DNA of 64,000 nucleotides, taken from Diploptera punctata (Eukaryota > Arthropoda > Insecta > Blattodea > Blaberidae). Below the pieces are notes generated by a model. It was given only the letters and a program-made list of their open reading frames with translations, ran no database searches and was not told the DNA's origin. Within the stretch, counting starts at the first letter, position 1, and each line of letters starts with the position of its first letter. A program made the position numbers and the translations under genes. The DNA lies in the NCBI GenBank assembly GCA_030220185.1, contig JASPKZ010010201.1, positions 1 to 64,000 on the forward strand. Reading direction: 5' to 3'. Below are positions 35,317 to 46,879 of this stretch, one piece after another.

Positions 35317-35590
35317 TAAGATATTAAATACAAAATTGGTATACCTGGTAAATCAGTCGTCCTCAACATAGAAATTTTAAATGAAGCGAAGAATGTAGAC
35401 CTACTCAACGAGAACACATCCGCAGACCTAACCCCATTGTGCAACTTATACAACGGCATCAGTACCAGTTAAAATGCAGAGGATGAAATATTGTTTTGAA
35501 AGGCCTCCATATTGGAAGATACTTGAGGAAATTTAATGATTTAGTTGAGGACGAGTGATTTACCAGGTGACTTTTGTATTTAATATCTTA
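35317..35590. mobile_element. MITE, type M2
   Basis: 274 bp. TIRs of about 48 bp: TAAGATATTAAATACAAAA at the left reappears inverted at the right end (35572-35590), followed inward by CCTGGTAAATCA and CGTCCTCAAC on both sides. No coding. Related to the foldback element at 24625-25038. Confidence 0.85.
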
Positions 35591-35804
35591 ATCGGAGTAA
35601 AATGTAACGAATGAGAGAAGACGAAAGGCTGTCATTTTATTTTTTTTACGCCAGTCATGATATATGTTTGGGGGGGGGGGGTTGTGCAGTTCAGTCTTAG
35701 GAAATGTTACAGTCCTAATACCTGCACTTGAAGGTTGTACTTTTAACTGTAGGTACGAATTGTTTGTTAGCACATGCTTACTCTGGGAATACACAATGAA
35801 ACTA

Positions 35805-36372
35805 TAGGGCTATTCAGAAAGAAGGAACAGACTTCAAACATTTATTTCTTCCAAATTACAAAAAAATAGAAACACAGTTCTAACTTCCCTGGAAAGAGAA
35901 AAGTTCAAATTTCACTATTTATGCATTGAATATGAGCACCATGTGTTACGCGATAAATATCAAAAGAGTGACTCATATCTTGCCACACACTAATCAGCTG
36001 ATCTCTAGTTACCGAATTCGCAGCTTCAACAATAATCGATGTCGCAGATTTTCAAGAGTGTCAGTCATAGGAGGGATAAAAACACGGTCTTTTACGTATT
36101 CCCACAGATAAAAATCACATGGGATTAGGTCTGGTGACCTGGGAGGACACCGGTAATTGAGTTGTTTTTCTGCTCCTCATCTTTCAATCCAACGTCCTAT
36201 TGTGTCGCCATTTTGATACAGAAAGTCAACATGACAAGCAACAGCGTCAATGCGGCCGTGATCGGAACTTCAAACATTTCTCTTTCCAGAAACTTTGGAA
36301 TTGCGTTCCTATTTTTCGTAGTTTGGAAGAAATAAATGTTTGAAGTCTGTTCGTTCTTTCTGAATAGCCCTG
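35805..36372 (-). mobile_element. Internally deleted Tc1/mariner-type transposon
   Basis: 568 bp with near-perfect TIRs of more than 50 bp (AGGGCTATTCAGAAAGAA... ACAGACTTCAAACATTT...) and TA at both flanks (35803-35804, 36373-36374). The outermost base differs between ends. The minus strand still encodes the C-terminal block of a DDE transposase (RSPDLIPCDFYLWEYVKD near 36105-36160), with breaks; the N-terminus is deleted. It would depend on a full-length relative to move. Confidence 0.85.
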
Positions 36373-36530
36373 TACTGCTTCATAACACAATAAAATATGA
36401 TGTAATTCTCATTTATCAGGAATGAGATACTCCAACATAAAGTTTCTGGCTATTTTTGCAATGTAATTATTTATTGTGATTTAGTTGACACTCGGTTCTG
36501 CCTTTATGTGTGAAAAATAGACAAATATTT

Positions 36531-37448
36531 TCTAATACATAAAAATGAATGCTTGTTTGTTTGTTTGTTCGTATTTTATGTGCGGCCATACCGTTGATCC
36601 GATTGTGATGCGACTTTTTGCAAAATGTTCAGGAGATTCCCGGGATGAATATAGGCTATAAAAGAGTTGTGATACTCAACTCCTACACTCTTAAAAATCG
36701 CCCTTTGTAGAGGAAAACGTGATAAAAGTAGCTCTTTGGACGCTGAATGGGTTACGCTGCCTAACCATAAAAAATACACAAAATTAATGTACACAGAATT
36801 TAATATCTCAGAAAAACTCTAGAAAAAAAAGTCCACGACAGCATACGGATAACTCACAATAACCATTTTTGTCTTTCATTGATACCAAGAAGATCGAGAC
36901 AAGTGCGTAGATTCCTGTGCGAGCATTGCAACACATGGCGGGTATTCTTTACGGATAACTCACAATAACGAATTTTGCCTTTTACCTCATTTATGCCAAG
37001 AAGATCAAGATGAGTAGATTCCCAGGCAACACCGGGCAATCAACACCGGGAATGTTAAAATAATTACTATATACATTTACAATTATTTTTCATCTTGCTT
37101 ATTCAACTTGTCATAAGAAGTACAATAATTTTTGTCTTTCAGCTCATTTATGCCAAGAATATCGGAATGTGTAGATTCCCGGACAACGCCGGGTAAACAA
37201 CACGGGGTATCTAAAAATAACTACGATATAAAATTTTCCTTTTACTTATTTAAGTAAACATAAAACACATTAATTTTCGTATTTCAGCTCATTTATGTCA
37301 AGAATATCGGGCAACGGCGGATAATCAGCACGGGATAACTAAAAAATATAAATTTATAATAATTTTTCATTTTACTTACTCAACTAAACATAAAAGCACA
37401 TTAATTTTCATTTATTTAGGCGTACAGTGCACGCCGGGTATTAGCTAG
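36531..37448 (+). mobile_element. Non-autonomous Helitron-like element, copy 2
   Basis: 918 bp, same orientation and architecture as 15349-16289: TC start (TCTAATACATAAAAATGAATG), internal units with CTCATTTATGCCAAGAA and CGGGTAA-type blocks, and the end GGGTATTAGCTAG before T. The flank on the left is T, not A. No TIR or TSD. Confidence 0.8.
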
Positions 37449-38158
37449 TACAAAATAAAACATGGACGGTTAAACTAGTAGCCCTATGTAAGCGTAACTT
37501 AAATCCTTATGTAATTTAACTTAAAACACTGCATAATTAAATATTGAAATAATGTTACATGGAATTTAGTTTGTTTAATTAACTCGTTGATTGTGTTTAT
37601 ACCTATCTGCAGTAATTTATTGCTCATCAATGTATTGTCTATGTGCTCGCTCTATTTGTCTTTTCATATTTACGTACAATTGAATGCAATTTCATTTCAA
37701 ATTAAAATAGAACCATTTACACTGATTAATATATAAAACAAACATCTGGATGTTCCCATTAAAATGGCAGGATCACGCGGACAGACATCTCAAATAAATA
37801 AGACTGAGGACCTATCGGAAGCTATGCCTAACAGCCCGATGAATACTAGAACAGGTGCGGGAGAAAAAAAAAATCGCGGAGCCACTTGAGACCTGTACCT
37901 TGAGAAAGCCTGAGGGGTGGAACGACAATAATACGGCTAATTAAAACCAGATTGCGTTTAAATAACGAGGTAACCATCAACCAAGACCAATTCAAAAATG
38001 CTATCGAGAGAGAGAAATGATTAATATAGCGAACAAGTGATATTTATCTTTTTTAAACCTCGGTTACTTGTTCTCAACCTGTGCTGGGTCACGAGCCGAC
38101 TGAAAATAAACGCAAGAAGATTCTGTTTATTCGACAAAGGGACAGTAGAATATTTGAA
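37449..38158. other. No recognised gene; small unknown ORF near 37764
   Basis: An ATG at 37764 opens about 41 codons (MAGSRGQTSQ...) with no recognisable motif. The rest is AT-rich. Confidence 0.3.
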
Positions 38159-38170
38159 TGATTAAATCTT

Positions 38171-38914
38171 CTTCTTCTTCTTCTTCTTCTTCTTCTTCTT
38201 CTTCTTCTTCTTCTTCTTCTTCTCCTTCTTCACCTCACGGACTATGCAAATTGTCTGTTCCACCTCACAATTGTTCTGTCCATCTTTTCACTGGCCCACC
38301 TACATTCCTTGAACATCTTGGCTTGTAGTTAAATGCTGCTTTTGGTAATATTGTTACATTCATTCTTTCTACATGTCTAAACCATTTATCTCTATTTTCC
38401 TTGATTTTATCATTCAGTGGATATATATTGAACTCTGTTCTTTTATCTTCATTCTTTATCCGATCCAATCTTGTGCAGACTTTTGCTCTTCTAAGGAAGT
38501 TAATTTCTACGCTTTGGTTTTCTACTTTGTAATTTTTTGGCCATTACCCAAGTTACACTCTCATAAAGTATGCAGGAACTTCCAACGTTTTATAAAACTT
38601 CAATCTAGTATCTCTTCTTGATTTGTTCTTTAATGGTTTATGTATAGTTTCGCATATCATTAAAATGAAAATAATTTGCAGTACTCTTTACATCAATTAA
38701 ATCAGATACGCCAAGAATATAATTTTAATTTATCAAAAGAAAAAAAACAAAAATAATGGCATTTTGTGGGAATTAACATATAAGATCAAAAATCATAATA
38801 GACAACAAATCTCTGGAACAAGTAACAAATTTTAATTATTTGCGTTATAATTTTATTATCGACACAAAAGCTGAAAGAGACATAAATTTTAAACTGTCGA
38901 AATTTCAAATTGTG
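38171..38914 (-). mobile_element. RTE-like insertion with 5' inversion (twin priming) and 12-bp TSD
   Basis: The sense part is on the minus strand from about 38657 to 38171: the ICETIHKPLKNKSRRDTRL block, then KFYKTLEVPA, RHVERMNVTILPKAAFNYK and RWTEQL, ending in a (GAA)n tail (38171-38220). The part that should precede it (MAFCG, KIIIDNKSLEQVTNFNYL, KLSKFQIV) is on the plus strand at about 38700-38914, so it is inverted. TGATTAAATCTT flanks the whole unit exactly (38159-38170 and 38915-38926). Coding is decayed. Confidence 0.9.
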
Positions 38915-39244
38915 TGATTAAATCTTAGCGAGGGAAACGGATGAAAGGGAAGTATTGTGTTATAATTAACACGCGGTGTACACAAACTGATGACGATAGT
39001 TCCGCTCAAGGTTGAGGTTTTGCTTTAATGCAATAATTTTGAAACCACGCGGCTTCTGTAAAATTAGTACAGTATCGAAAAATGTTCTGAGGATATACAC
39101 ATAGAATATGTGCCATGCATCCTTGAATCTGTGACTTTCATGGGTGTTAACAGCACAACTTTGGATTCCTTGGGAAAATAAGTATTTCATAACATTATGA
39201 ATTCAATAAACATAAATTAATTCCTTTGTATAGACCTATTACTA

Positions 39245-39445
39245 CTATATCAGTCTCGGTGGTCTAGAGATCTCGATGGTCATGGGTGCAAAACCGGCCG
39301 GTGTCGATGAAATTTTTAAGAAGGAAAAATCCGTAGGATAAGTTCTCTCGGAGGGACTTTATCTAAGCCGTCGTTGGTCCTGAGACTCAAGATTTTCGGG
39401 CTCGTAAAATAACCTCAAGCCTAAATCAGAGCCTCTGAGCAAACA
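39245..39445 (+). repeat. SINE-like repeat, family 4, copy 3
   Basis: CTCGGTGGTCTAGAGATCTCG, GGTGTCGATGAAATTTTTAAG, CTCGTAAAATAACCTCAAGCC and CCTCTGAGCAAAC match the pieces at 16400-16605 and 34700-34835. Confidence 0.6.
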
Positions 39446-40040
39446 TTTAATTCGATTTTTGCTATCCAAGTAATAGGCCTACCTTAGTTGCCTCTTGGGC
39501 GTCTCTTTCAGGCAATGAGCTAAACATTTGTTACTCCCTCACATTTGTAAGAAAATAATCGTAATTAAATTAGTCGAGCAATTTTCGCAAGGAATGTAAA
39601 ATATACAAATAGTCAATTTACCAGAACACCCTTCCTCCGATAAACAAACATTTAATCAAAGAAAACCAAAGCTTTAGTTTTCTCCCTTGCAATCTTATTT
39701 TCTCCGTTAAAACATATTTCTACTAGTAAAGTGTTGAGGAATAGGGTTAAGTAACCAACGGCCACCTTATTATCTTGTTAAATTGTTTGTTAAGATTATT
39801 TTTGCACTAAGTTGTAAGCGATGACATTAATTTATACTGCAGGCATGATGAAATGTGGAAACGTCTGACATCTGCTGGCTGAGGAAGAAACTTCGTTTGG
39901 ACAAGTCGGTCATGCAGCCTGCATTGTTTTCTGTTTGATGGAATCTGTTTCAAAGTATGACGTGACTATCTAGTGTGAGCTGGTTGGGAAACCCGTGTGA
40001 TTGTAACAACTTCAGAGTGACTCACAAGACAGTTTGTACA
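39446..40040. other. No gene recognised
   Basis: No coding signal or repeat partner seen. Confidence 0.4.
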
Positions 40041-40483
40041 GACTATTTAACTCATGCCCCAAATGGGAGTCAATGACCAATCACGTTTCAATGATTTCTG
40101 TTTTACAACCAATCAGAGTCGTGTTTCACCAAATATTTATCAGTGTTATAATTACCATATTAAAGAAAGCTCCTCCTTATAATATTGCGATCCTTTGGCA
40201 ATAAATAGTATGATCTGGTTGCAGTGATAAACAAAGAAGCAGTAAGAAGCGTACCTATCGTTTCTCATTTGTTTTCAAACATCGCCGTTTACAATAAATA
40301 TATAAATATTTTAAAATAACTATAGTTAAATAATGATTTGTGAGTAAACAGCTTAATTTTATTCGTTAAATAGTCCTAACAAATGCCACTCTTGATTTCC
40401 AAATTCTCTAGATAAATTCACTCCTCACTTCGTGAGTCGTGAATTTATCGATAATTTGGAAATCACTCGTGGCATTACTTATG
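40041..40483 (+). repeat. Dispersed repeat X, copy 2 (internally deleted, with extra palindrome)
   Basis: Begins GACTATTTAACTCATGCCCC and ends AATCACTCGTGGCATTAC as in copy 1, but lacks about 230 bp of the middle. At 40411-40452 it has a palindromic block, GATAAATTCAC...GTGAATTTATC, absent from copies 1 and 3. Confidence 0.8.
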
Positions 40484-40856
40484 ATAATTACTATCAGTTC
40501 ATGTTCTTATTTTGCAGATAAGCAAAAGTTTCAAAATAGAGGCACATTTTATGAAACGATTGTCATAGAGCAAGATAATGTTTAAATAACTATATTTTCT
40601 TTTACTCTTTTCTGTACTATTTCTTAAGTATTATAGGGTAATGAAATTCACGTAAAAAAAAAGTAAACATATGTTTTCGGGGAAAAATTCTTGAAGTACT
40701 CATTTACCATTTTCTTTATGGCAAAACGAAATATGAGCCATGCAAATAAAAAAATTGTCCAGTCACCAGATTCTCGTTACATTTCTGACTGTCCCTCCTG
40801 GTTAAGACGGAATTGTAACTCACGTCTGAGATTGGGGAACCTGGAAGGAGGTATTA

Positions 40857-41880
40857 ATAATAATAATAATAATAATATAATAATAATAATAATAATGATT
40901 TATTTTAGCTGACAGAGTTAAGGCCATAAGGCCTTCTCTTCCACTCAACCAGCGAATAGTAAAATTATACAAAAATTACGTACATATTACAATTTTAAGA
41001 TATTAAAATACAGACTAAACAAAATACAATGATAATGGATCTAATACTAGCTAATGCTAAGAAAAACATAGAATATAATAAAATTAAAATTATATAAAAT
41101 AAAGTAAGTAGCTTCCTACATGATTATTAATAGAATGCTCTATATAGTTGTTATGTAGTTAATGTTTTTTCATTGTGTCGAACTTAAGATATCAGTTAAT
41201 TTGGATTTAAATAATGATAGCGATTGACAGTCCCTGACATGACTGGGAAGTGAGTTCCATGCTCTAGCCATAGATATTGTGTAAGATTCAGAGTACAGAC
41301 AGGTCCTGTTGTTGTGGTATCAAAAGTAAAGAAGAGTCTTGTGATCTTGTTCCTAAATTGTGATGAGCCGATAAATGTTGAAAACGTGTTGTTAAATAAG
41401 TTGGTAAATATGTGTGCAGAATTTGAAATAGTAAGGTATGTGAATGTAAAGTTCTTCTGTCATTTAGGCGTAGCCATGATAAGGCCTGAAATGAAGGAGA
41501 CACGTGGTCATAACGACGGAGATTGAATATAAATCGAATGCACGCATTATGAGCACGCTGTAGTCTGTCAGATCAGTTGTCAGATTAGTCAGTAATATGT
41601 CGCAGTAGTGGAAGTGTGGCATTATAAGAGTCTGTACAAGTATTTGTTTTAATTTTGTAGGAAGGAAGTTTTTAAAACTATTTAGGGAGTGAAGAATTGA
41701 GAACACTTTCTTGCAGGTATTATTCACCTGGATTTTCCAGTCTAGGTGTTGGTCCATATAGATACCCAGATTTTTTACTACTGAGCTGTAGGGGATATTT
41801 TTGTCATTTAGGTTACTTCGATGATAATGAAGCACCGAGAAAGTCATAAAACTTAAATTTAATCTACATTTAAGACCACA
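40857..41880 (-). mobile_element. CR1/Jockey-group retrotransposon 3' fragment
   Basis: 5'-truncated minus-strand copy of the family at 21003-23322 and 51960-56088. Two open pieces (41464-41886 and 41288-41503) encode the post-RT region: SSVVKNLGIYMDQHLDWK, MPHFHYCDILL, then in a shifted frame ALSWLRLNDRRTLHSHTLLF and NLGTRSQDSSLL. The 3' end GAAGGCCTTATGGCC is followed by (ATT)n on the element strand (40857-40895). Confidence 0.85.
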
Positions 41881-42764
41881 GGACAACCTTTTAAGTAAAA
41901 ATTGTTGTTACAACAACCTTCATAGCACAGATTAATTAAAACATATGAACAGCTTCCAGCAATAATGGAAATTCTATATTTCTGGGAGGGGGGAATTAAA
42001 TTAAATTAGCACACCAATTAATCTCCGTAACAATATTCCCGTATTTAAAAATTACACCATTAGCATGTTTTTAATTTAAATAAATAATTTTTATACTGAC
42101 CATAGGAAGATTCTCAATTGTCTTATAATTTAAAGAATATTTACCATAAAACTGTATGCAGCAGTACTCTAATATTATTAGCAGACTCTTTTTTGAGCGG
42201 ATGATGCCTTGTACATACGTGTGTCAAGTTCTGTGTTGAACAATAATAATTACTTAGTGGGTTGATTTCTACTTAGAGGCGTATAATTATTAATAAAACA
42301 GGAACTCATTAAATAAAAGGTAGGTTGAAAAAAAACCCAGTCGATGAGGATGATTTAATTGAATTATATAAAATATGCTATATATATACACACACACCTA
42401 TGCGCGCACGTGTGTGTTTGCATGTGTCTGCATATCTATGGAAAACTTTAAACAAAAAACTTAGTACACACTTGAAATTGCAATCTGAAAAAATGCGATT
42501 TTATGGGGTAAAAAATCCGTCTCACCCTTGTGGCAAAATAATATATGATATTATAAACTAAAATAAATCTCTAATAAAATTACCAAAATACTAGGCTCAT
42601 ATAATATACATAGATCTAAAACTAAAATGCACCGAAAATGTAATCAATTATGCCATAAGATAAACATGTCGTATAATATATCATTAGAATCAGAAAATTA
42701 CAAGGTTTAGGGAAATCTAATCAAATTTTTATTTAAAATAATTTATCAGTAAATAAATTAAATA
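41881..42764. other. No gene recognised
   Basis: AT-rich. A short CACACA/GTGTGT segment lies near 42388-42425. A 78-codon open frame at 42325-42561 has no motif. Confidence 0.4.
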
Positions 42765-42878
42765 ATCAATAAATTATCATAATCATCATCATCATCTGCA
42801 TTCATGGATTAGGTCTGTTGACCAGTTCCGACTTCAGCCCATCTCTTTGTGGGTCTGCCCACATCTCGGGTGCCTTTA

Positions 42879-43573
42879 CTTACTTACTTACTTACTTACT
42901 TACTCACTGGCAGTATCGAACCCGTAGGTTCATGGCCGCGCTGACATAAGCTCTCCATACATCCCTATCCTGAGCTAATGCTTTCCAATCATTTCCTGTA
43001 TAATCTACTTCCCTCAATTCATGGTTAATGTTGTTCTCCCACCTCATTCTTGGTCTACCAACTGGGCGTTTTCCCTCTGGCTTTCCTACAAGAAGCTTCC
43101 ATGCACGTCTTTCATTCCCCATACGTGCAACATGTCCTGCCCATCGCAGTCTACGAGACTTAACTGTTCTTATTATATCTGGCTTCCTATAAAGACCATG
43201 TAGTTCATTGTTATGTAGTCTTCTCCATTCACCTGTCTGTTCATCTCTCTTCGGTCCAAAAATTTTCCTAAGAACTTTATTCTCAAATACTCGTAATCTC
43301 CTTTCCTCCCTTAAAGTAAGAGTCCATGTTTCGCACCCATATAATATAACTGGTAGAATAATAGTTTTATATAATTTCAGTTTAACGTTTTTTGAAAGAG
43401 TTGGGACATCAAAAGTCTCTGCAATGCATAATAGCATACATTTCCAGAATTGAGCCTATGTTTAATTTCTTTGTGCATCTCATTCCTATTTGTGATTATT
43501 GTTCCTAGGTATTTGAATTCGGCCACTTCCTCAAAATTTCCCTCATTTGTCATTAGCTGTCCATTTCCATTAT
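42879..43573 (-). mobile_element. Family A 3' fragment inserted in family B, 13-bp TSD
   Basis: 5'-truncated insertion flanked by a perfect TSD TCGGGTGCCTTTA (42866-42878 and 43574-43586). The minus-strand open frame 42904-43437 encodes 177 residues of RT C-terminus (KLKLYKTIILPVILYGCETW, KIFGPKRDEQTGEWRRLHN, GHVARMGNERRAWKLLVGK, RMRWENNINHELREVDYTG) without a break, so it is the best-kept family A piece here. The tail is (TAAG)n, seen as CTTA repeats at 42879-42903. Confidence 0.95.
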
Positions 43574-43619
43574 TCGGGTGCCTTTAGGTTTGTATTTTGT
43601 TATTTGTTTTGGATATCTA

Positions 43620-45046
43620 TCTTCATTCATTCTGTCTATGTGTTGCTTCCATTTTTGTCTATATGTATCTATTTTATCAGTTATTGCAAATATTTCAAGT
43701 TCCTGTCTTATTTCTGTGTTCTTGATTCTGTCTTCCTTTAACAGATCTAAACATTTTCATTTCTGCCGCCGTTATCCTACTTAGATCTTGTTTTTTATGT
43801 ATCCAGGCTTCTGAACCATAGAGCTGTACCGGTACTGCCAACGTTTTATAAAATTTCAATTGGGGTCTCGCTTGTTGTTTTGTTATTTAGTGATCGTTTT
43901 ATCGTATCACATATTCCCTGGAACTTTGCTATTTTATTAGTTATATCATTATCATAATTAAATTAAATGTCACATCCTAGATAATTGAGATGGTCCACCT
44001 GTTCTATGATTTTGTTTCCTATTACTATTTTGGATGATTTGATTTTTCCTTTGGAATGTCATTGCCTTAGTTTTTTTCTATGGATATTTTGAGATTATAT
44101 TGTTCACATATATTATGTAGTTTAAAAATATTTCTTTGGAGTTCGTCTTCCGTATTTTCTATTATTACCTGGTCATCAGCGTATAATAATGTTTTCAAGT
44201 AGTGTGTTTTTATCTACTTTTATTCCTTTATTTGTTTCTTCGTTCCATTTTTTTATTATATCATTGATGTATAGGTTAAACAAAACTGGTGAGATACTGC
44301 ATCCTTGTTTAACTCCTTGATTAGTATGCATTTTATTTTTGCTTACTTCATTTCTAGTTTTTATAACACAATTTGTGTTCCAGTACAAACTCTTTATAGC
44401 TGCTATTAAGTGTCTCGGAATTCCTTTTTCTTTTAAAATTGTCCAAAGTTTTCCTCTGTCTACTTTATCAAATGCCTTGACAAAATCAATAAAAGCTATG
44501 TGTGTTTCCTTGTTATATTCTCTTCTTTCGTTTATAAATTATTTTATCGTAAATATATTATCCATACATGAACGCCCAGGTCTGAATCCACCTTGTTCTT
44601 CTGTTAACATTACCTCTGCTATTTGTTTTAACATAAATGTTAAGATTCTCGAGTATATTTTATAGCCTGCAGTTGAAATGCTTATTCCTCTGTAGTTGTT
44701 GCAGTCGTTACGTTCTCCTTTCTTAAAAGGTTTTTGGTATTGTTGCTTGTTTCCAACATAAATTTAAAAAATGTAATAATCTCAGTTTGAAAAAAAATCC
44801 TCCATATTTTATTAATTCCATATATATTCCGTCTATTCCAGCTGCCTTTCTGTTCTTGGTTGTTTTCAGTACTTCTTCTAATTCTTCCATTGTTATCATA
44901 TCTATTCCTATCTCACACTCATATATGTTATCTTTAGTTATTTTATTTTCATTATACCACAGTTTTTTATAATGTTCTTCCCATTGTTTCTCCTCAATTA
45001 CATTGATCTGTATTGTATCTTTTTCTTGTTTATTTAAATGTTTCAT
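43620..45046 (-). pseudogene. Family B copy 2 reverse transcriptase (broken)
   Basis: Minus-strand pieces: 44723-45046 (KHLNKQEKDTIQ, then AAGIDGIYMELIKYGG), remnants of the YRGISIST block near 44690, a DKVDRGKLW-like palm block near 44460, GVKQGCSISPVLFNLYIND (44176-44388), and further C-terminal remnants to about 43620. Several frameshifts and stops. Same domain order as 17154-18970. Confidence 0.8.
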
Positions 45047-45096
45047 TACTTTATAGGCTATTTTTTGCTGCCCATGTATATCGTATTCTAGTCTAC

Positions 45097-45795
45097 TTAT
45101 ATATCTATCCCAACTGACTTTGTGTGCTTTTTTATTTCTCTTTTGGCAATTACACTTTTATGTTTGTATTCAGCTCTTAATTCTAGTGTTCTATTCTGTA
45201 AATATTTGTGATAAGCCTCTTTTTTATCTTTTATTATCCTCTCTAATTCTTCATTCCATATTCGTAAACCCTTCTTGTTATATATTTTATATTTTGTTCC
45301 TAATGCCTCATATGCTGCTATATCAATGCTTGCTTTTATATTATCCAATTCTCGGTTTATTTCTTCGGATGTAGGTTTTAATATTAATTGTTCATTTAGC
45401 CTATTCTGATACAGATTTTGTATAATTTTATCTTGCAATAAATGTACTTTGAATGTGGTCTCTTTATTTCTATATTTGTTTTTAGTTTTCTTCCATCTCG
45501 CTAATATATTTATTTTTGAAATTACTAAGTAGTGATCTGAATAAATGTCACTTCCTCTAAATACCCTCGTATCTGTTAATAATGACGATGCTTTCTTATT
45601 GATTAACACACAATCTATCAGTGAACGATAACCTCGTGCTGACCATGTGTATTTGTGAATATCTTTTTTCTTATAAAATGTATTTGTTATTTTAAAATCA
45701 TTAAAAATTGCTAATTGTTTTAATGCTTGTCCATTTTTATTTATGACATTTTCTCCGTGGGTCCCAATTACATTTGCCACTGGTTGATTTCCCAC
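45097..45795 (-). pseudogene. Family B copy 2 endonuclease C-terminus and linker
   Basis: 232 open residues. The N-terminal part is the end of the endonuclease (DIHKYTWSARGYRSLIDCVL, then FRGSDIYSDHYLVISKI, holding the SDH catalytic block), followed by a lysine-rich linker (FKVHLLQDKIIQNLYQNRL, EALGTKYKIYNKKGLRIW) that matches copy 1 at 17150-17350. It is cut by a frame break before the RT. Confidence 0.85.
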
Positions 45796-46047
45796 TCTAG
45801 CATTAAAGTCTCCTAATAATATTATTATGTCGTTCTTGTTTATCTTATTTATTTCCTAATATCAATAAAATATCAAAATATGTTATCTTATTAATATTGC
45901 TATAAAAAGACGTATGTGGAAAACTAGTAATACATCCAGGTAAATTCCACTACATGACTAGAATAAAGAGTTATTGTTAAAATGCTACCTGCTACACAGG
46001 TAACAAGAAACATTCATCCCCCCCTTTAGAAAAGATAACATAGTATC

Positions 46048-46540
46048 TTGATAAGACATTTTACAAATTTGAAAGAAACTGAAAACAGTTATCTATTAAC
46101 AATATCAAGACTAGGAATAAAATACCTATCAACAATAGAGGCCGTTAAAGCCCGGTTCCTGAAGTCAGCACTGGGATTATCCAAACACACCCGATCACGA
46201 CTCGTATACGAACTTGCCAGAGAGACCTTCCTAATAGAAGATCTCAGGACCAAATTTAACTTACCATTTACGGAGAACTGGGGAAGCTAATGGATATAAG
46301 AAGACAGAAATCAGTAGAGATCTGGCCCGAATTTTATTCACAGAAGCAATGGTAAATAGAACATGGATGGAAACCAACCAAGACCTACGCCACTTTGTAA
46401 ATTCCCTGGCAACGCATGGATACCACCACAAAGTATGTAATCTGAAGACCTACCACGACCCTAACTCAACATGTTTATGTGAACTTTGTGAACTACCGTG
46501 TGACCGTTATCACATTACATCCCTGTAAAAGACTAACCAA
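46048..46540 (+). pseudogene. C-terminal fragment of another non-LTR retrotransposon
   Basis: The open part 46048-46290 contains YLSTIEAVKARFLKSALGLS and RSRLVYELARETFLIEDLR, a pattern found after the RT in some insect retroelements. Following frames give a Cys/His block CLCELCELPCDRYH near 46475-46515, a zinc-knuckle-like tail. No RT domain is nearby. Family not assigned. Confidence 0.55.
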
Positions 46541-46879
46541 ATCAATAATTGCGACCTGCACAGACTAACGACACTGTGAAAAGTAGTGTAGAAGACCTTA
46601 ACTTTAGTTACATTCATGCACAACTTGTGCGCTTTTCGTTTATATTAACAATATCAAAAAAGCAATTATAATCCAGTTCTCATAAAATGTAGTTAACGCC
46701 TTTGACCAGTAATTCCAAGAAATAAGGATAACATTTACACGTAAAAGAATAACACGTGAAAATTATCAAAATATTCATAGCGGTGTTGAACAAACTTATA
46801 TTACAGGAACTCCTAAGGCATAAAACCCACCTCTAAGGGAACATACAACTAAAAAATAATATTTACTGTAACATATGTA

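Larger units (their letters stand above)
42780..45860 (-). mobile_element. RTE-like retrotransposon, family B, copy 2, interrupted by family A
   Basis: Reads from an endonuclease start (LLGDFNARVGNQP, about 45830-45790) through the RT to a short (GAT)n tail near 42783-42797. Flanked by ATCAATAAATTATCA (42765-42779) and ATCAATAAAATATCA (45861-45875), a 15-bp TSD with one mismatch. A 695-bp family A piece (42879-43573) splits its 3' end. Without the insert and its TSD copy it would be about 2.37 kb, close to the 2.28 kb of copy 1. Confidence 0.9.

Noticed and set aside
35670..35682. Run of 12 G residues as a signal
   Set aside because: Homopolymer, more likely slippage or assembly uncertainty than a functional site.
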